This document shows, in pieces, positions 1-14,702 of a stretch of 64,000 bases of DNA. The position numbers and the translations under genes were made by a program. Source of the stretch: Sinotaia quadrata (taxonomy: Eukaryota > Mollusca > Gastropoda > Architaenioglossa > Viviparidae); NCBI GenBank assembly GCA_028829895.1, contig CM054182.1, positions 84,996,046-85,060,045 of the forward strand. The letters are read 5' to 3'. The notes under the pieces are model-generated. The model was not told the origin of the DNA. It ran no database searches and was given only the letters and a program-made list of their open reading frames with translations. Numbering within the stretch: the stretch's first letter is position 1; the number at the start of each line of letters is the position of its first letter.

Positions 1-897
1 TGTCATGAGACAATGTGATATAAAGTAATTAATTTTAATGTAATGGCCAAACTCATCTAAAGTTCTATCTTCTTTTTATTACAGATTTAAGCATTAGTTA
101 CAAAATGGTGAATATTGAAGATTTTGCAGCTCTAGCATTTTTTTTTTTTTTAGAAATGAGCATTGCCAGGGTTCTAGTGCCTCAAAGCAGTATTGTTTCC
201 CTATTGAAAGAAACAGAAATGACTGTGGTTCTGGAGTTTTATCCTAATTCCTGTAGAAAACAATAGGGATAGTATGCCTGTATATATAGAGAGAGGTTAT
301 ATGTACACTAATGGAATAGTACCTACACATATTTAACTCTTAGCTGCAACTATGAAAGATTATTAATATATCTGGAAGAACAAACCCTATGTGGTGGATA
401 TTACACTGATGATTCCTTTATGAATACCTAAGATCTGTATGAACTTCCACCAGACAAATGTTGTCTTATTTCCACAAACACTTGAAACATTAACATGTAA
501 CTGAAACCTCAATGATGCTTCTCTAGTTTTCTTGTCAATTGTCTGCAAAGACAACACTATCACAAAATCAAAAAAAAAAAAAAAACGTTTTAAAGATGGT
601 ATTATCCATTGATATCAGAGTAAAAAATTAATTTCAGTAATAGTTTTAAGAATTCCTCTTTGTATCAAAGTAAATTTTTTACAGAAATGACCTTAACAGT
701 AGTAACTAATTTTTATTGTTTTTAAAAAGGCCAGTAAATGGTAATCATATAGCACATAATTTGAAATATTGTGTGAATTTAGTATCACAAAATTCACTTG
801 AAGGCAGCAAGCTGCAGTGTTAGATACATGATGGAACAAGGTGCACAAAATCCAGATGGATTTCTCTCTTTAAATCTAGATTTGCTTTTCTTGGCAG
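1..897 (+). other. Intron of the MPP2/PALS2-like gene (upstream part)
   Basis: AT-rich sequence that ends in a pyrimidine-rich tract and the acceptor ttggcag at 891-897. Upstream exons of the MAGUK (L27, PDZ and SH3 domains) are not in this stretch. A poly-T tract followed by AG near 135-151 opens a reading frame of about 38 codons, but its translation resembles no MAGUK segment, so it is not called as an exon. Confidence 0.6.
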
Positions 898-3448
898 TGA
901 TGCATTGAATGCAGAGCAATTTGGACATTTTGTAAATATTCCAGGACAAACATCCACTGATACATGCCAATGTCTGTGTACAGATTTTGATACTGCTGAT
1001 GTACAGTGCTATGAGGAGGTGAGGCGCATGGCACCATTTCAGAGACGAGTTTTGGTGCTGGTTGGTCCACATGGTGTTGGCAGACGGTCATTGAAAGAAC
1101 GTCTGATTAAAGATGATCCACGACGTTTTGGTGCAGTTATGCCCCGTAAGTAATATAGACATACTGTGACACTTTGAGTTCTATGGTTTCAAATGGTTTG
1201 ATTTTAATAAAAATGTAGTAATCCATTCAGATCATGGTATTGGCAGAATAATTGATTGACTTGTATAAATTTAGTACAAAGTGTTTTTATTTTTTGTTTT
1301 TTACATTTTAAATACTTATTTGACTGACTTGTAATTTGAGTGGGTGTTAGTTAATTTGGGTAGCTGTTAGTTCTAAACTTTGGCCTTATTTGTGGGACAA
1401 ACCATCTTACTTGTCATGGTTGTTGCAGCTTTTTATCAACCTACATTCCCACTTTCTGGCTGGGAAATTTTTGAAATCATATCAGTAATAAAGCACTTAA
1501 AAATTTAATTAATATAGACTAATATAATCTCAAATTAACATTTTAGTTTATATATTGCATTGTTATATATCTGACAATATTTATCTACCTTTTATTTTAA
1601 TTATAAAATAGATATTATTTTAATAGAAGCAATGCTGTAAAATTTGCAATTTTTCTGATAACAGATACTTCCCGAGCTCCAAGAGAAAAAGAAGTACATG
1701 GTCAAGGCTATTACTTTGATAACAGGCTGAACATGGAGGCAGATATTATGAATGGAAGATACCTGGAATATGGTGATTTTAATGGCAATCTCTATGGCAC
1801 TCGCCTTGACACGGTTCGAGAGGTCATTGACTCAGGAAAAATGTGTGTCCTTGATGTTAACCCTACAGTAAGTTGTGATTAGTTATTTATTTAATTTATT
1901 TAAAACTTGGCCTTATGCTTTTGATTTTATTTTGATGGCTTGAATTGATAAATCTTATTTAAGCTTTCAGGCATTTTTGTTAAAAATTGTTTTTATTAAT
2001 GTTTTATGATCTGTTTTAATCTCTTGTAGTTGTTGAAATTGTTTGATGGCATTTATTTTAATTAATTTTATTATATACTGTTGAGTGTAATTTGTTTTAT
2101 TCACTTTTTGAGATAAATTTGATGCTGTTTAATTTTTTTCTGATCTAGAGATAACTTTAGTTGGCATTTCATGTCATCAGATTTATTCAGAGTTAGAGAT
2201 TGATTTTAATTTGGAGACTGATTCATTTATTTCAAAATTCTTAATTTTTTATATTTCTTTTTAATTTTTTAAAAATCTATTTTATCATTTTTTGGGTGGT
2301 GGTGGTGGTGGTGTTTGTGTGAGAGTGTTTAAAATTTCACTTGCTAAAAAAAAAAACCCCAAAATCAAACCACCACTCTGTTGGGTTATCTTCCCTTCCT
2401 GCAGTAATGCCATTCTTAACCTCATGTTGAAACTGCTATATTGATGTGTTTTGTTGTTGTTTTTATGTAAGTCACTTAAGATACTGAAGACACCGGAGTT
2501 CCTTCCCTACATTGTATTTATCGCCGCTCCAAGTATTGCAGCTATGAAAGTGATGTATGAAGAGGGACGTCGTTTTGCTCGAGGAAACAGAGTAAGAGTG
2601 ATTACAAGTGCAAATTATTTCATGACTGTAATGTGTACACATGAGGCTTCCAATTGTTCTTTTCATATTTTACATTTTCATTGTGTAATAAAATCACATA
2701 ATTTTATTATAATTCTTTTTTAATAGAAAATTGAATATTTTTTATTATTTTAATTACTTAGAGCTTACATTTTGCTTAAGTGAATTAAAATTCCATAAAC
2801 CTTTTTCCATCTATAGAATTCATTTTTAATTTTAATAGTAGTATTATGAATGTGAAGAATAATATTGTATACTGCCTCATGTTATTAGATATACAATTCC
2901 ATGTTCTTCATAGTTAGTTCATTTGGAATTCAATCGTAAAAGTAATAATATTGGTCTGATTTCAGGAACGTGGAGGAGTCGAAATGAAAACAGTAAGTAA
3001 TCTTCCAAATCCTAATTATAATTGCACGTATAATTTATAAATGGACTTTTGTTTAATAATTACTGAGTTAATAAGTATAACTTTAAAATAAAATGATCAT
3101 CTCAAATCTTCTGTAAGCATCTCAGACAATCAGTATTTTAAAAAAATTTACTGAAATAAGTGAACTATAATGTCAAGATGTAGTTTCTTCAATTTAAATT
3201 ATGAAAAGTACATTTTTTTTTGGTCAGAAGTAATGGCCATGGTTCATGACAGCCTTTTCATTATTTCACAGGAGGAAGATTTCATCTCTACAGTGAAAGA
3301 AAGCCAGCAGATTGAGCGCGTATATGCCAGCTATTTTGATGAAATAATTGTAAATGACTCTTTTGAGGATACCTATCGACAATTGCGTAAATCCCTGAAT
3401 GAGCTGACTTCTGAACAACAGTGGGTCCCTGTCAACTGGGTTTACTAA
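898..3448 (+). CDS. MPP2/PALS2: MAGUK scaffold, MPP2/PALS2/varicose type, 3' end (five exons, partial)
   Basis: Membrane-associated guanylate kinase scaffold of cell junctions and polarity complexes; only the C-terminal 257 residues are here. Exons are 898-1145, 1665-1867, 2472-2591, 2966-2992 and 3272-3448 (TAA). All donors are GT (gtaagt, gtaagt, gtaaga, gtaagt), all acceptors AG, and phases agree throughout. The peptide runs from a linker through YEEV and a P-loop-like GPHGVGRRSL (about residues 56-65), PHTSR across the first junction, NMEADIMNGRYLEYG, NLYGTRLD, VLDVNP and YIVFIAAPS, to the family terminus QWVPVNWVY. In this family the kinase-like fold binds phosphopeptides or GMP and is not an active kinase. 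FQR-LVLVG-GVGRRSLK, EADI and FIAAP fit vertebrate MPP2/MPP6(PALS2) and Drosophila varicose better than PALS1, MPP7 or CASK. L27, PDZ and SH3 domains lie upstream of the window. A Cys-rich stretch (CQCLC, then C) precedes YEEV and is unusual. Confidence 0.93.
2966..2992 (+). other. 27-nt microexon in the guanylate-kinase-like domain
   Basis: The sequence between ttcag and gtaagt encodes nine residues, ERGGVEMKT. It is phase 0 on both sides, so skipping keeps the frame and joins GNR directly to EEDF. It falls in a loop of the kinase-like domain where family members vary in length. This makes it a candidate cassette exon; alternative use is inferred. Confidence 0.75.
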
Positions 3449-4847
3449 GCTTGTTAGTCCAATCTTCTATAAAAGATTTTAATAGAATTGGTATGGACGA
3501 GTTTCCATTTCCAAGCTTAAAAAATCTACACCACATTTTATTAAGAGAAAACATTCCTATTCGGATAACTGTTTGATCGAAAAAGAAAGTTTGAACAAAA
3601 GGTAAGAATGATGAATCACTAATATATTATGCAAGGAATTACTAGTTGTTCATGTTGTGTCTAAATGACTAAATCATTTAATATATTCACAGGAATATTT
3701 TCATAGGTATAATGATATTCTGCTGAAATCTAAGAATTTAATGCATTGCCGTCTTTTTTTTTTAATGCAAAAATTGTATGTGATGCATTTAAGTTTTCTT
3801 TCTGAAGGTTACAAGCAAGAAATTTATTAAAAAAATACTACACGAAACATGGATTCAAAAGGAAGAAATTTATTTAAAGTAGTAAATGAAGATTAAATTA
3901 CATTTAATACATTTTGATTTAAAATATTAAATGAAGAATTTGCATGGTTCTTATAGGTATCTAATAAAAACTACACCAGATTTTTTCAACATAATAATAA
4001 TTCTTTCATTATTATTATTTTAATAATTGTTATAATTTAGCATTAACTGTTTACAAATGTTAATGTAGGATACAATTCTAGAAATTCAACATTATGATGA
4101 AATAACAAAACCCAAGAAACTGGATAATCATGAGCTGAACATAAACAACAAAATTCTGTCTTATCAAACACCTATCACGCACTACTAATCCCCAAAATAG
4201 AAACAGCTGAATAAATTTAATAAAAAAGGGTGGAAAAAGAGAAAATAGTTTAGATCTTGCTGAACCAACAGAAGTTTTTTCATTTGTCACATGCAGTATC
4301 TGTTTGACAGCCTCACAGTTACAACCCATGCTTCTCTTGTAGTCTGAAAACCTCCCACATTTAATACCACTTCCAGTGCCACACTTCAGACCACAGATTA
4401 AAAATTGTTAATGTATTTCTTCTTAAGTTTTACATTTGAAATTCATCCTTGCCTTCTATCCTGTCTGCTATTTTGACTTGTATGGTGGTTTGTTGATCAA
4501 CAGAATAAGAAACTTAAGACAGCATGCGTATGAGATTCACCTTCATATTCTGGGTGTTTAAATTATATGTTCTCTTGCATGTTCTGGGTACACTTCTTGG
4601 ACCTTGGTTTGCTCAGTGAGATTTAGGTGTGTAGTTGGTTGAGATTAGTATGTGTTATTTAAATTATGATTTTTAGTCGTAAGTGCTGTTTGGGAATACA
4701 TTAACTTTGGATATTATTTTATCAATTTTTGCCATGTTAATTTACTTATGCTTGGTAGATCTAACTGGACTAAATAGGGGATGACCTTGTCTGTGTATCA
4801 GTTATCAGGATTGAGATCCCTTTCTGACAGTCAGCCATGCTTGGTCT

Positions 4848-5022
4848 AGTGCACACTCATTTACAGCATTGTCATCAGTAACATTGGGTCCAGTGCACAC
4901 TCATTTACAGCATTGTCATCACAAACACTGGTCCAGTGCACTCATTTACAGCATTGTCATCACAGACACTGGTCCAGTGCACACTCATTTACATCATCAA
5001 TGACATTGCGGTCCAGTGCACC
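4848..5022. repeat. Minisatellite, about 45-bp unit
   Basis: Four to five imperfect copies of a unit holding GTCCAGTGCACACTCATTTA, then CAGCATTGTCATCA, then a variable ACACTG. Copies differ by small indels. No coding signal. Confidence 0.85.
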
Positions 5023-5924
5023 ATATCACCTATTCATATTATTGTGATCTTCATAAGATTTAAGGGTTTTCGATTTTCTCCTGATAACTTTGACCTATAA
5101 ATCATACCAAGGTAAGCATATGTTGCATAAAAAACTGTCTGTTGTTTTTAAAAAAAACTTCATAAAATGTCATCTTTCATGTTTTGAAACCATCTTTGAT
5201 TTTGCCATTTTGTTTAGTGTGTTTCTTTTTATATGATAATTTAATTGGAAGGGTTTTTGTCGTCTATGCCACAAGTTTATACAGTGTTCAAAATAAGTCA
5301 CTTTGTTAAATGGTTTGCAGAGGAAATACAAATGAATACTTTTGCTTTTATATTTCTTTTTATTTTGACTAATGGCAAAATTTTATAATCCAGCAACAAC
5401 AAAAGTGTTGTAAATAAGCACCATAAAACCCCAGCAGCCCTCAGTTGGTAGAAATTTAGAATTGAGTTAATTTACTGCCTGCCAAAGTTAAAAGTTGAGC
5501 AGTTGGTAGAGAGACTAGCATATGAACAATCCAACTTTGCAAGTTATTATAATTACTTGAAGTCACCAGTTATGGCAAATGTGTTTGCCATTGATAGTTG
5601 CAATATTGCTCATCCTGCTTAAAATCTGGTCACCAGTTAAATGTGTAGAGGTATTGGTGCTTTTTACAGATTTCATATAATAAAGGTGCTAGTGATTCAC
5701 CAGCAAATTTTTTATAATGGATTAACTAATGCAAGTCTAAAGCAAATTTGAAAGCAGGAGAAAGATAATAATACATTAAACAGATTGTCTCGTCTTGCTT
5801 TTGGTTAAAGGGTAATTTTTAATGAATTTTTATTGTAGTGAATTGTGCACACTTAGATGTTGTATTCTTTCTTGTCTTGTAAGTTGTCAACCTTGCGTTT
5901 ACTGGATTTGCAAATATCACTAAA

Positions 5925-6185
5925 TGCACATGCAGGTATATTTTATATGATGAGCTGTTGGTTGCATGCATCACTAAACACACAGAGATACATTTTATTA
6001 TGATGAGTTGTTTGAAACTGTGATTTGCATGCATCACTAAATACACATATAAATACATTTTATTACAATGATGTGTTTGAGACTGGGGTTTGCATGCATC
6101 ACTAAATACACATACAGATACATTTTATTACGATGATCTGTTTGAGACTTGTTTACATGCATCACTAAATACGCAAACATTTTAT
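5925..6185. repeat. Minisatellite, about 62-bp unit
   Basis: About four copies of a unit with TTGCATGCATCACTAAATAC, then ACATTTTATTACRATGAT and TGTTTGAGACT. The open frame on the minus strand across it is repeat-derived. Confidence 0.85.
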
Positions 6186-8519
6186 TACAATATGCAGCAT
6201 AAACATTTGCCTTGAAATTAAAAGCCGCCCTGTTCCTTGACTATCCTGCATTGATAAGCTGGCTTGTGAATTTTGTGATGTTCTCAGGTGTCCGTTCAGG
6301 AAAAATTGCTCTATAGTATCGTATTTTGTTTCCAAATAATTATTAATAACCAAGTGTTTGTTCTTTTAAAGACTAACTACTATGCATATATTGTGTAAAT
6401 GATCACATGAAACATATCAACCTTCTCATGCAAGTAACTATCCTGATAAAGATAAAATTATTTGTTTAAGAAGTTAAAAACATTATGCATTTTAATTTCA
6501 AGAGGCTCTACATTGTGGGAAAGCTTGGCTATATTTTTTAATTTATGTTAGTTTCTATATCTTTTATTATGAAATGATAATATTCATTTTTACCTACATT
6601 TTAATATAACTTATTCCATTATTGTTCATGTAATTTGTTCATAATGTATAATGTCGGTAAGTGAATTTAGATTTTATTTTTTTTCTCGTGAAGCACTTTT
6701 AAAAGCAATTATAGTGTGTATGTGTGTGTGTGATTATATATACAGATAACCTATTATTGAGGTTTATAATGTTCTATTGATTGTTTACAGAAAAGTGACA
6801 GGTGTTGTGGTCTTTAATTAACAGTGAGGATTTAACCTATTACTGTTAACGGCAGCATGCATGATTTATATAAATAGCATTGCAACAAACTTGACAAATA
6901 AAAAATCAGTCTTGAATTTGTTTATTATCTTTTTAATGCATTATAAATACTTTATAACTTGCCCTATCCCATTTTACAGTTCTCTCATCTCTCATTCATA
7001 TTTTGTGTACCTGTTTTAAAAAAGCTGAAATGTGATTGATTGAGTTGTATGAGAAGTAATTTTGTCATATTTGGTGCATTTTAACTATTGTGGCATGAAT
7101 ATTTAATTGAAATTGTATATAGGCTTATAACCATTCCCATTTTAATAACACTTTTAAAATTTATATTTTTATATCCATTTATTACTGTAAACACATTTCA
7201 TTAATAAATTTGTGAAATTAATTAATTGTAACTAAACTGTTTTTAGGGCACATTAACTGTTCCAAAGAGTAGGACTAAATGTATAATTTTTCCAAGCCTT
7301 AATGGAACAGGACTCTAAATGTGCATCCCTTATGAAGCATTCTCTGAGTCTGAGCATGTAGGAGTTGCATAGGATGATGTTTGGATAAACTGCGATCAGT
7401 CCTTTTATTGACAAGATGTGTTTAGAAATTGTCGTGGAATTTTTTTTAATTTCCAAAGTAGGCATAAGCTGACCTTATTCAAACTTAACCCCAAAACTAG
7501 CAATATTATAGTAAGTCTATCCTATCAAACACATGTTTAGAGTGTAATAAACCCTCTAAATCTACAAATATTAATTTTCACAAATTTTAATTTTTGTTTT
7601 AATTTATAATGGTTAAATGTGTTGTCTATCACAGTGTACTTCTTATATGTATGTCATATAACAGAGATATTAAGTGTCAAAGATTGAATGAAGACATATC
7701 TCCTCCCCATATTTTGAATAATTGTACAGTTTGCATCATATTCCTGTGTAAATCTATTTACTCTTTTATTCCGTATAATTATTTTTATTTTTTAAGGATA
7801 GTTCTTGGTGTTGTGTTAAAATTAAGAATTTCCCAGGTATCCATGGAGTTTGCTCTCACCAGGGTTGAACTCAAAGATCATGGATGCAGGACTAAAAAAG
7901 CACTTTACTGATAAAGCTCATAAACGGCTTGCTCATTTCATATCTCATTACTTCTATTTCCATATAAAGGATATAGAACATGGTTAAAGAATGTAATACA
8001 ACTGACTAAGTGGAATAATTAATTTTTGTGACTTAAATTTTTAATTGCAAAATTTTCTTGCAATTTACTAATGACATTGTTATATAAATAATTGTTACTT
8101 AAAAAAAAAAAATTATCCATGTATTTAACAAAAATTTATTTTCTTCACATTGTATCATTTGTTTTTAAATGAGAAAATGTATACATTTAAAAAAAATCCA
8201 CTTGCTTATGGGGTTGTGAATTGGAACCCTTCATATTTGGATAATATATTTTTAATAAAGAATGTGTGTATTTAATCATTGTGTTATTTTTTCATGTATT
8301 TTCATTCCAATCACTGTCTTGCAAATAGCTAATATATAAACAGCTGGACTGGTAAGCATTATGCAAGAAATCAATACACCATTTAAAACACAGCTATAAC
8401 AGTTTCTCCATTATTAAATATTATTTTTATATCTGTAGTGAACATTTATAGTGTCTATTGTAATTGTTAACAATATACACATTTTCACTGGACAGTTGTT
8501 AATAGTAAAGTGTGTGTTA

Positions 8520-8740
8520 CACTCTCTCTCACCCCAGAAGCTGCAACAGACCTATCATCTTCATGATGTTCTCAGTCTTGGGCTGCTTCTGGGGGAGCCC
8601 CAAAGCCTCCCGATTTTTCTGAGGTGAAGGGCAGGAGGGCTGGCGGAAGTGGGTGAAACAGGTCACACCTTGTTTGGCGCACATCCTCAACCACCCTCCT
8701 TTGGTGGGGGGGGGTGAAGCCTCTCCTTACTTTATTTAAT
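8520..8740. other. G/C-rich patch in AT-rich intergenic DNA
   Basis: About 220 bases visibly richer in G and C than the surroundings, with CCCCAGAAGCTGC, GGGGGAGCCCC and a run of nine to ten G. No open frame, splice site or terminal repeat is convincing. It is probably a fragment of an interspersed repeat. Confidence 0.35.
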
Positions 8741-11700
8741 AGTAAAGTATTGATGAAAAGTATTTAGCCAAACTCAGTATTTGTTTGTGCCATGTGTGTC
8801 TAGACATTTTTAAAATAAAAAGATTCTTGCATTAATTTTAAACATTTGTCTTTATACTTTCAGTATGATAGTAAATTACAATTTTACAGATATTTGTACT
8901 TTCACTCTATGAATATCTATAAATTATCAATTCACCAAAACTTATAGTAATTCAAAAGTAGTTTTGTTTATGGGGAGACAAGTTTGCAGAACTTGCTATT
9001 TGTTCAGCCATTTGTTTTTGTTTAGTCTTTTCTGACTATTCTTGAGTCTGAGCAAGTTATACATTCGTGGAGGAATAAAACATAAAAATTTTCTGTGAAT
9101 TACAAGGTATGTTAAGCCTTGTTGAAGACACTATTGGTGGGCAATTTTGTATTTTTTTAAAATAAAAAAGTGTAAGTTTAAATTGATTAAACAGTGGGTG
9201 CATTTTTAATAGCTTATAATTGTTTGACTATTTTATAGTTTATCTTTTCAGTAAGTGCCTAATATTTGATTTAGGTGCATTCAGTGATGTTCCTTCTAAT
9301 GCTGGGACCTCCAGCAAAAATTTTAAAATATGCCCCCCCCTTTCCCCCTTTTTCCATGCACATGCTTATCCCCCCTCTCTCTATGCTCCACAGAAACAAC
9401 TTGGCCAGTGTAAAGTCTTGTCCTGCACCTTGCAAACACTTGAGCATGAATACATTTTCAAATTTCAAGTACTATTTTTTTGAAAGGCCCCCAAGCACTG
9501 CATGTCAATAGGTAACTGGGCCCTTTACATGAAGAAAACAGCAATATTGATACAACACATAAACAAAAGCAAGTCTTATTTTGATTGCACAATGCAGGCA
9601 GCATCTGAAGGCTTATGGGCCTTTAAGATGGATGGATGGATGTTTAGGGAAACCTATTATTAGTGTAAGATCAATTTACTAACTACAGAAATATATTAAT
9701 TCATCTTTGTATTTTTTTTAAAAAGTTTCTTTGTCTTTTATAATTTAAAAAAAAAAATTAAATCACAAATTTGAGATACTTTGAAAGCAGATTATCCTAA
9801 ATTTATAATACACAATTATTATTTATTTACATCAATTGTTTGGTCTTCTGTAGGTGGATTTTGTTGTTCTTATATATATGAATAATATAATGGTATTGTT
9901 GGTGTGCTTGATCTTAATGCAGGAGCTGCAAATGCCTTATATAATATTAAATAATCACATGCAGATTCACATTTAAATAAGTAAAATTTGTTAGCTTATC
10001 AAGAATCTCTGAAAACTGAAGATTTTCTTAAGTTGGTGAAATGTTATGTAAAGCAAAATGGAGTCAATATGCAGTACATAGGATGGCTGCCCATTTTTAT
10101 TTTGTTGTAGGTGTCTGGAAAAATAGAGACTGTTTTTGTTATTAGTTCTAAAAATAGTTTGGTTTGTCTATTGTCAGTATCCCATTAAGGTTTTAAGTAG
10201 ACTTTGCATGCATTTTGTTTAATTTACCCTTTATTTACTCATTTCTTATCAGTAGTCTTCATTTTTAGTTTGTTTGCTCCTGTCTGACATTTAAATGCAT
10301 TCCTTTGCAACCATGTGCTTCTAAGTTTGTTTTTAACATTTGATCTGCTTTTTATGTCTATGCATCGATAATTATAATACTGCTTCCTTTTGCCTTGTAA
10401 TTTTATTCTCCATTAGGGAATATTTCCAAATTATGGACTATTGCAAAATATTCAATTTTTGGCTAAAGTGGCATTAGTTAATTTATTCCGAGATTAATTT
10501 TTAAAAAAATGTGGTACATACCTTTAGTTTAATGGAAGATGGAGACAATAAATGTATTGTGTGTGTGTATACTATAAATGCAATTTTATTTCTCTTGCAT
10601 TTAAAAAGTGCCTCATTCGTTAAAAATTAAAACCATTAAATATCAGCTATACTTTATACTTTGACAGTTACCAGTGATGATGTTTAAGATTTTAATGTTT
10701 GGTTATGTCTTTATAAAATAATTGTGACGAGAACAAAGTGTGTGATGTAAGCACATCACAATAAAGCCACAGACATTTTGCCACTACTGACAAAGATCAT
10801 CGGAAATGGATAAGCTTAAGCAACTAAGTACAATGACTTTCTTGTGGTTATCTTAAGGCAAACACAAAATGATTACTATCAGCGTAATACTTTGTTTTAA
10901 AAATGTATATTAAAAGTAAAACTGCAAAATCAAATACTCAGATTCATGCTATATGTCATGAGAAATGCAAATCACCTTTGTATTTACAAACTGCGCACTT
11001 GAGCAATTGTGTGTAGATCGGATTATGTGAATGGATTCAACAGCATTGCATGACATTAACTCATGAATACTTCAGAAATAATTTTCTTTGAAAGGTGACC
11101 ACCAGTCCATATATATATTTATATGTTATATGTTATGTATAAAAATAAGTTAATTTTAATATATGCTATAATTAACTAAAAATAAGTATATTTTCTCCTT
11201 GTTACTAATCACATGTGATTTGTACATTCTTGTTGTGTGGTTCATAATCATCCAATAATAAATGTTTTAGATTGTAATAGTAATAATTTCTTCATCAAAT
11301 AATGTATGTATGAAAAGAGAATTGGTTTTATTAAACTTCATAATTTCATCCATATTCTGTATTATTTTTGTTATTGTTCGAGAAAAAGTAGTTTGATTCA
11401 AAAACTGTATCATGTTCATGATGATAATAAAATCTTCTCATGTGTAATAATCAAAACATGCATTTCTTCGAACATAATATGCAGATTGTTGTCAAGTGAA
11501 GTCTCTGAAAACATGTCAGCAGTAACAGTTACTGGTCTGTTGTTAAATTACAAAACACATCCAAACTCTTGCCACTTCAAAATCATTCTCTGAAAAGGTT
11601 AAGCATTAAACACAAGTTCCTTGTAGCTTTTACATTCAAACTGGTCTGTATTTATTTTTAAGTGCATTTTTTACAGTCATCATTTTTTATAAAAGGTCAA

Positions 11701-14700
11701 GAAAAAGGTTAACAATGAAGGGGATTTTTTTCTTAGGTTAGGATTGTTAGATGTTATGTGCTCATAAAACAATAGTGTACAAAAAATAAAATTGGTTTTA
11801 AACAGTAGATTCAAGTTTTATTTAGCTCAATCGTTAATATGTACAGCATTTCTTTTCTGAAATGCATGGTTGAGGCCACAAAGAATTGGCTGAGTTGCAA
11901 CAAAAATAATGTAATTTGAAATGCATGAATGGGGACACAAAAATGCAGCAGAGTTTGTAATAATGATGTATAAGGATTTACAGTACAACATCAGATGTGT
12001 TAAACATGTTTGTTGTAATAGTAATGGTCTGCAGTTGGCTTCAATAAATACAATAAAATTTATATGCTCAAAGAAATTAAACCTGCTGCAAAATCAATGT
12101 AAACCCTCAAGTCAATCAACCAGGGATGAAACTTGGTATAACTGTACGAATTAAATGTTTATTTACAGAAATACACTTTATAGAAAAATCATTAGCATGA
12201 ATAACTTTATAGGTGGAATGGCATATTTTTGTGGGGGGATGATTGTAAAGAACCAACACAAACGTATAAACTCCTGCATGAGTGTAGTTTTCTGCTGAAA
12301 ACAATTCAATGTGAATTTCATGTTACCATCCATGTATGACAGGAGTGAACATGAGAGAATATGAAATATGCAACCCGAAATAAAGAAATGTGTTTTTCAT
12401 TCAATAAATTAAGTTTACATTGACTCCATCAGCAGTAAATTCAAATATGTTACAGGCTTAGTTAAGAAAATGTGAAAAATACCTGATATAAATGATGACC
12501 AATTAACAATGAATTTATATATTGAATGAGTTTCACAGTCACAAAAGCGGTGCCAGTATTTTATATTAATGCATACAATCATAAAAAAAAGATGACTTTT
12601 ACTAATTTAATGATGACTTTAAACTAATTTAGTTTTTTTTTTAGAAAATGTGAAAATAAATTATTTGAGTCAATCAACTATCAGCATGTGTTAAGAACTT
12701 AAAAGTACTTATTAATTTCTAAATCAATCCAAAATGAATTCAGGTATAGCTATAGCCAAATACAGTAAAATAGAAGTAAATTTTAGTCGGTAAAATAACA
12801 TTCTAAATATATGCTATTTGAGTCCTTTCTGTCAGCAGAACAATAGTATCAAGAGTGGATACAAGGAATAAATACTCTGAATACATTTCTCTACATGATT
12901 ATAGCCTATTTCAACAAACAAATTACAATGAGGATGTTTCCATAACAGAATGAAAGGCAAACTTATTTTTTAAATATATTATCAGACCTTAATTAAGACA
13001 GGAATTTAATATAAACTACATATTTCTCGCTTAAAAGTTGAGAAGTCTTTTACATGTATTTAAAAAAAAGTGTACATTTCTTATCAATAATAATTAATTA
13101 ATTTTTATTACCAATGGTGCAATTTCACTTATATATTTTTACAAATGTGCAAAAAGTTAAGTATATATTATACAATGTAATAAATATTTTGTGTTTATTT
13201 ATTTGCAAAAGCACATGACATCACAGTATAACATTTTAATTAGAATAAAATATTTTGTAATTATCCCCATTCATCAGGACAAAACAGCACTAAAAAATAT
13301 ATTAACTGTAATAAAAATCTGTAAAGAAAAGAAATGTTAGCATACATTTTCAAGACAAATGTGAGATTAATTATCAATGGCAGCTGTCATCAATAATCTA
13401 AGAGAAATGGAATACTTTCAAAATGGTAGACTAGGGTTTAGAATAATAATGTAAAATATAAACTTCCTATTATACACCAACGAAACTTATTAATAATCTT
13501 GTTTTGATTAATTAGATAGGTCTTTCTTGGTGATAAAAGAACTGTTGGGAATCTACATTTGAATCTGACAATCCATGGCCTGTCTTTCGCAATAATTTTT
13601 AATATACTGCCTCACTCTTTCTGTCTCGTACAAGTTGTGAGTTTAAATGAAGTAAGGAAAAGACTGAAGACAATATGTGTGTGCATGTGTCTAGCCATTG
13701 CAGATTTTGTAACTTAAGATCTTCCAAAAAGCACACAAAGTAGACTAGTAGAGTGGACATTACACATGGACAGTGCTTTGTAAATGTAAACCATAACCCA
13801 ATAAGTTAATGCAATCAAACATGCTAAAATATTTTAAATTATTTAACCAAGTTCAAAATAATTGTTGTATTGTCAACTCATACACACTCAAAACAATATT
13901 TTGGCAAAGAAAATGCCAACAAAAATACATGCTTAGCAGCACACAGCGAGTAACAAAGTAATCAGACATTCCAAAAAATGTAGGCAAAATTGTTCATAGA
14001 TCATTGTGTAAACAACTCAATGTAAACAACACAAAAACCCCACATGCAAATACAACTCACAATCACAGTCAATCAATTACTAACAATGTAAACAAAAGCA
14101 TGCAGACACACTGAAAACTCACACATTCAATTGATAATACACTCTGTGACAATGTAAACAAAAACAAAAAATAGACATACACACAACTCACAAACAGTCA
14201 ATCAACTGCTAATGCTGAAACAAAATACCTGCAGGCACACAAATCACCTGAAAATGCACAGAGGGAATATGGAACACTTTCATGGAAAGTAGAATTTGAG
14301 AAACCTGAAATTAAAAAATATATATATATATATTTTTTTTACAAACTATGTAACAAAATACAATATAATCAAATATTTAAAATATGTTACAGATGCATCA
14401 GCTTAAAAATATGCTACAGATGTGGCAATATAAGCTCAAATCAGTTATTGATTTTGTAGCTTATTATAAATTAAGATTACATTAAAATTAAATTGATTAT
14501 AGAAAATGATATATTAAAATATAAATATCTCCAGTTTAAAATAAATTACAGTTGTAGCATAAGTGTACAGCTTAAAATGGGTTATAGATTGTAGCACTTT
14601 AAATGAAGTAAGTTATAGATAGAGCAGTTAAAAAAATAGAATGTAGCAGTTGAACTTTCATTAGTAAGAAAATGAAAGTAAGAAATTTCCAAACTCTGTA

Positions 14701-14702
14701 AC

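Noticed and set aside
7609..7911. 100-codon ORF in the 3' flank of the MPP-type gene
   Set aside because: It has no homology, AT-driven composition and no splice or promoter signals.
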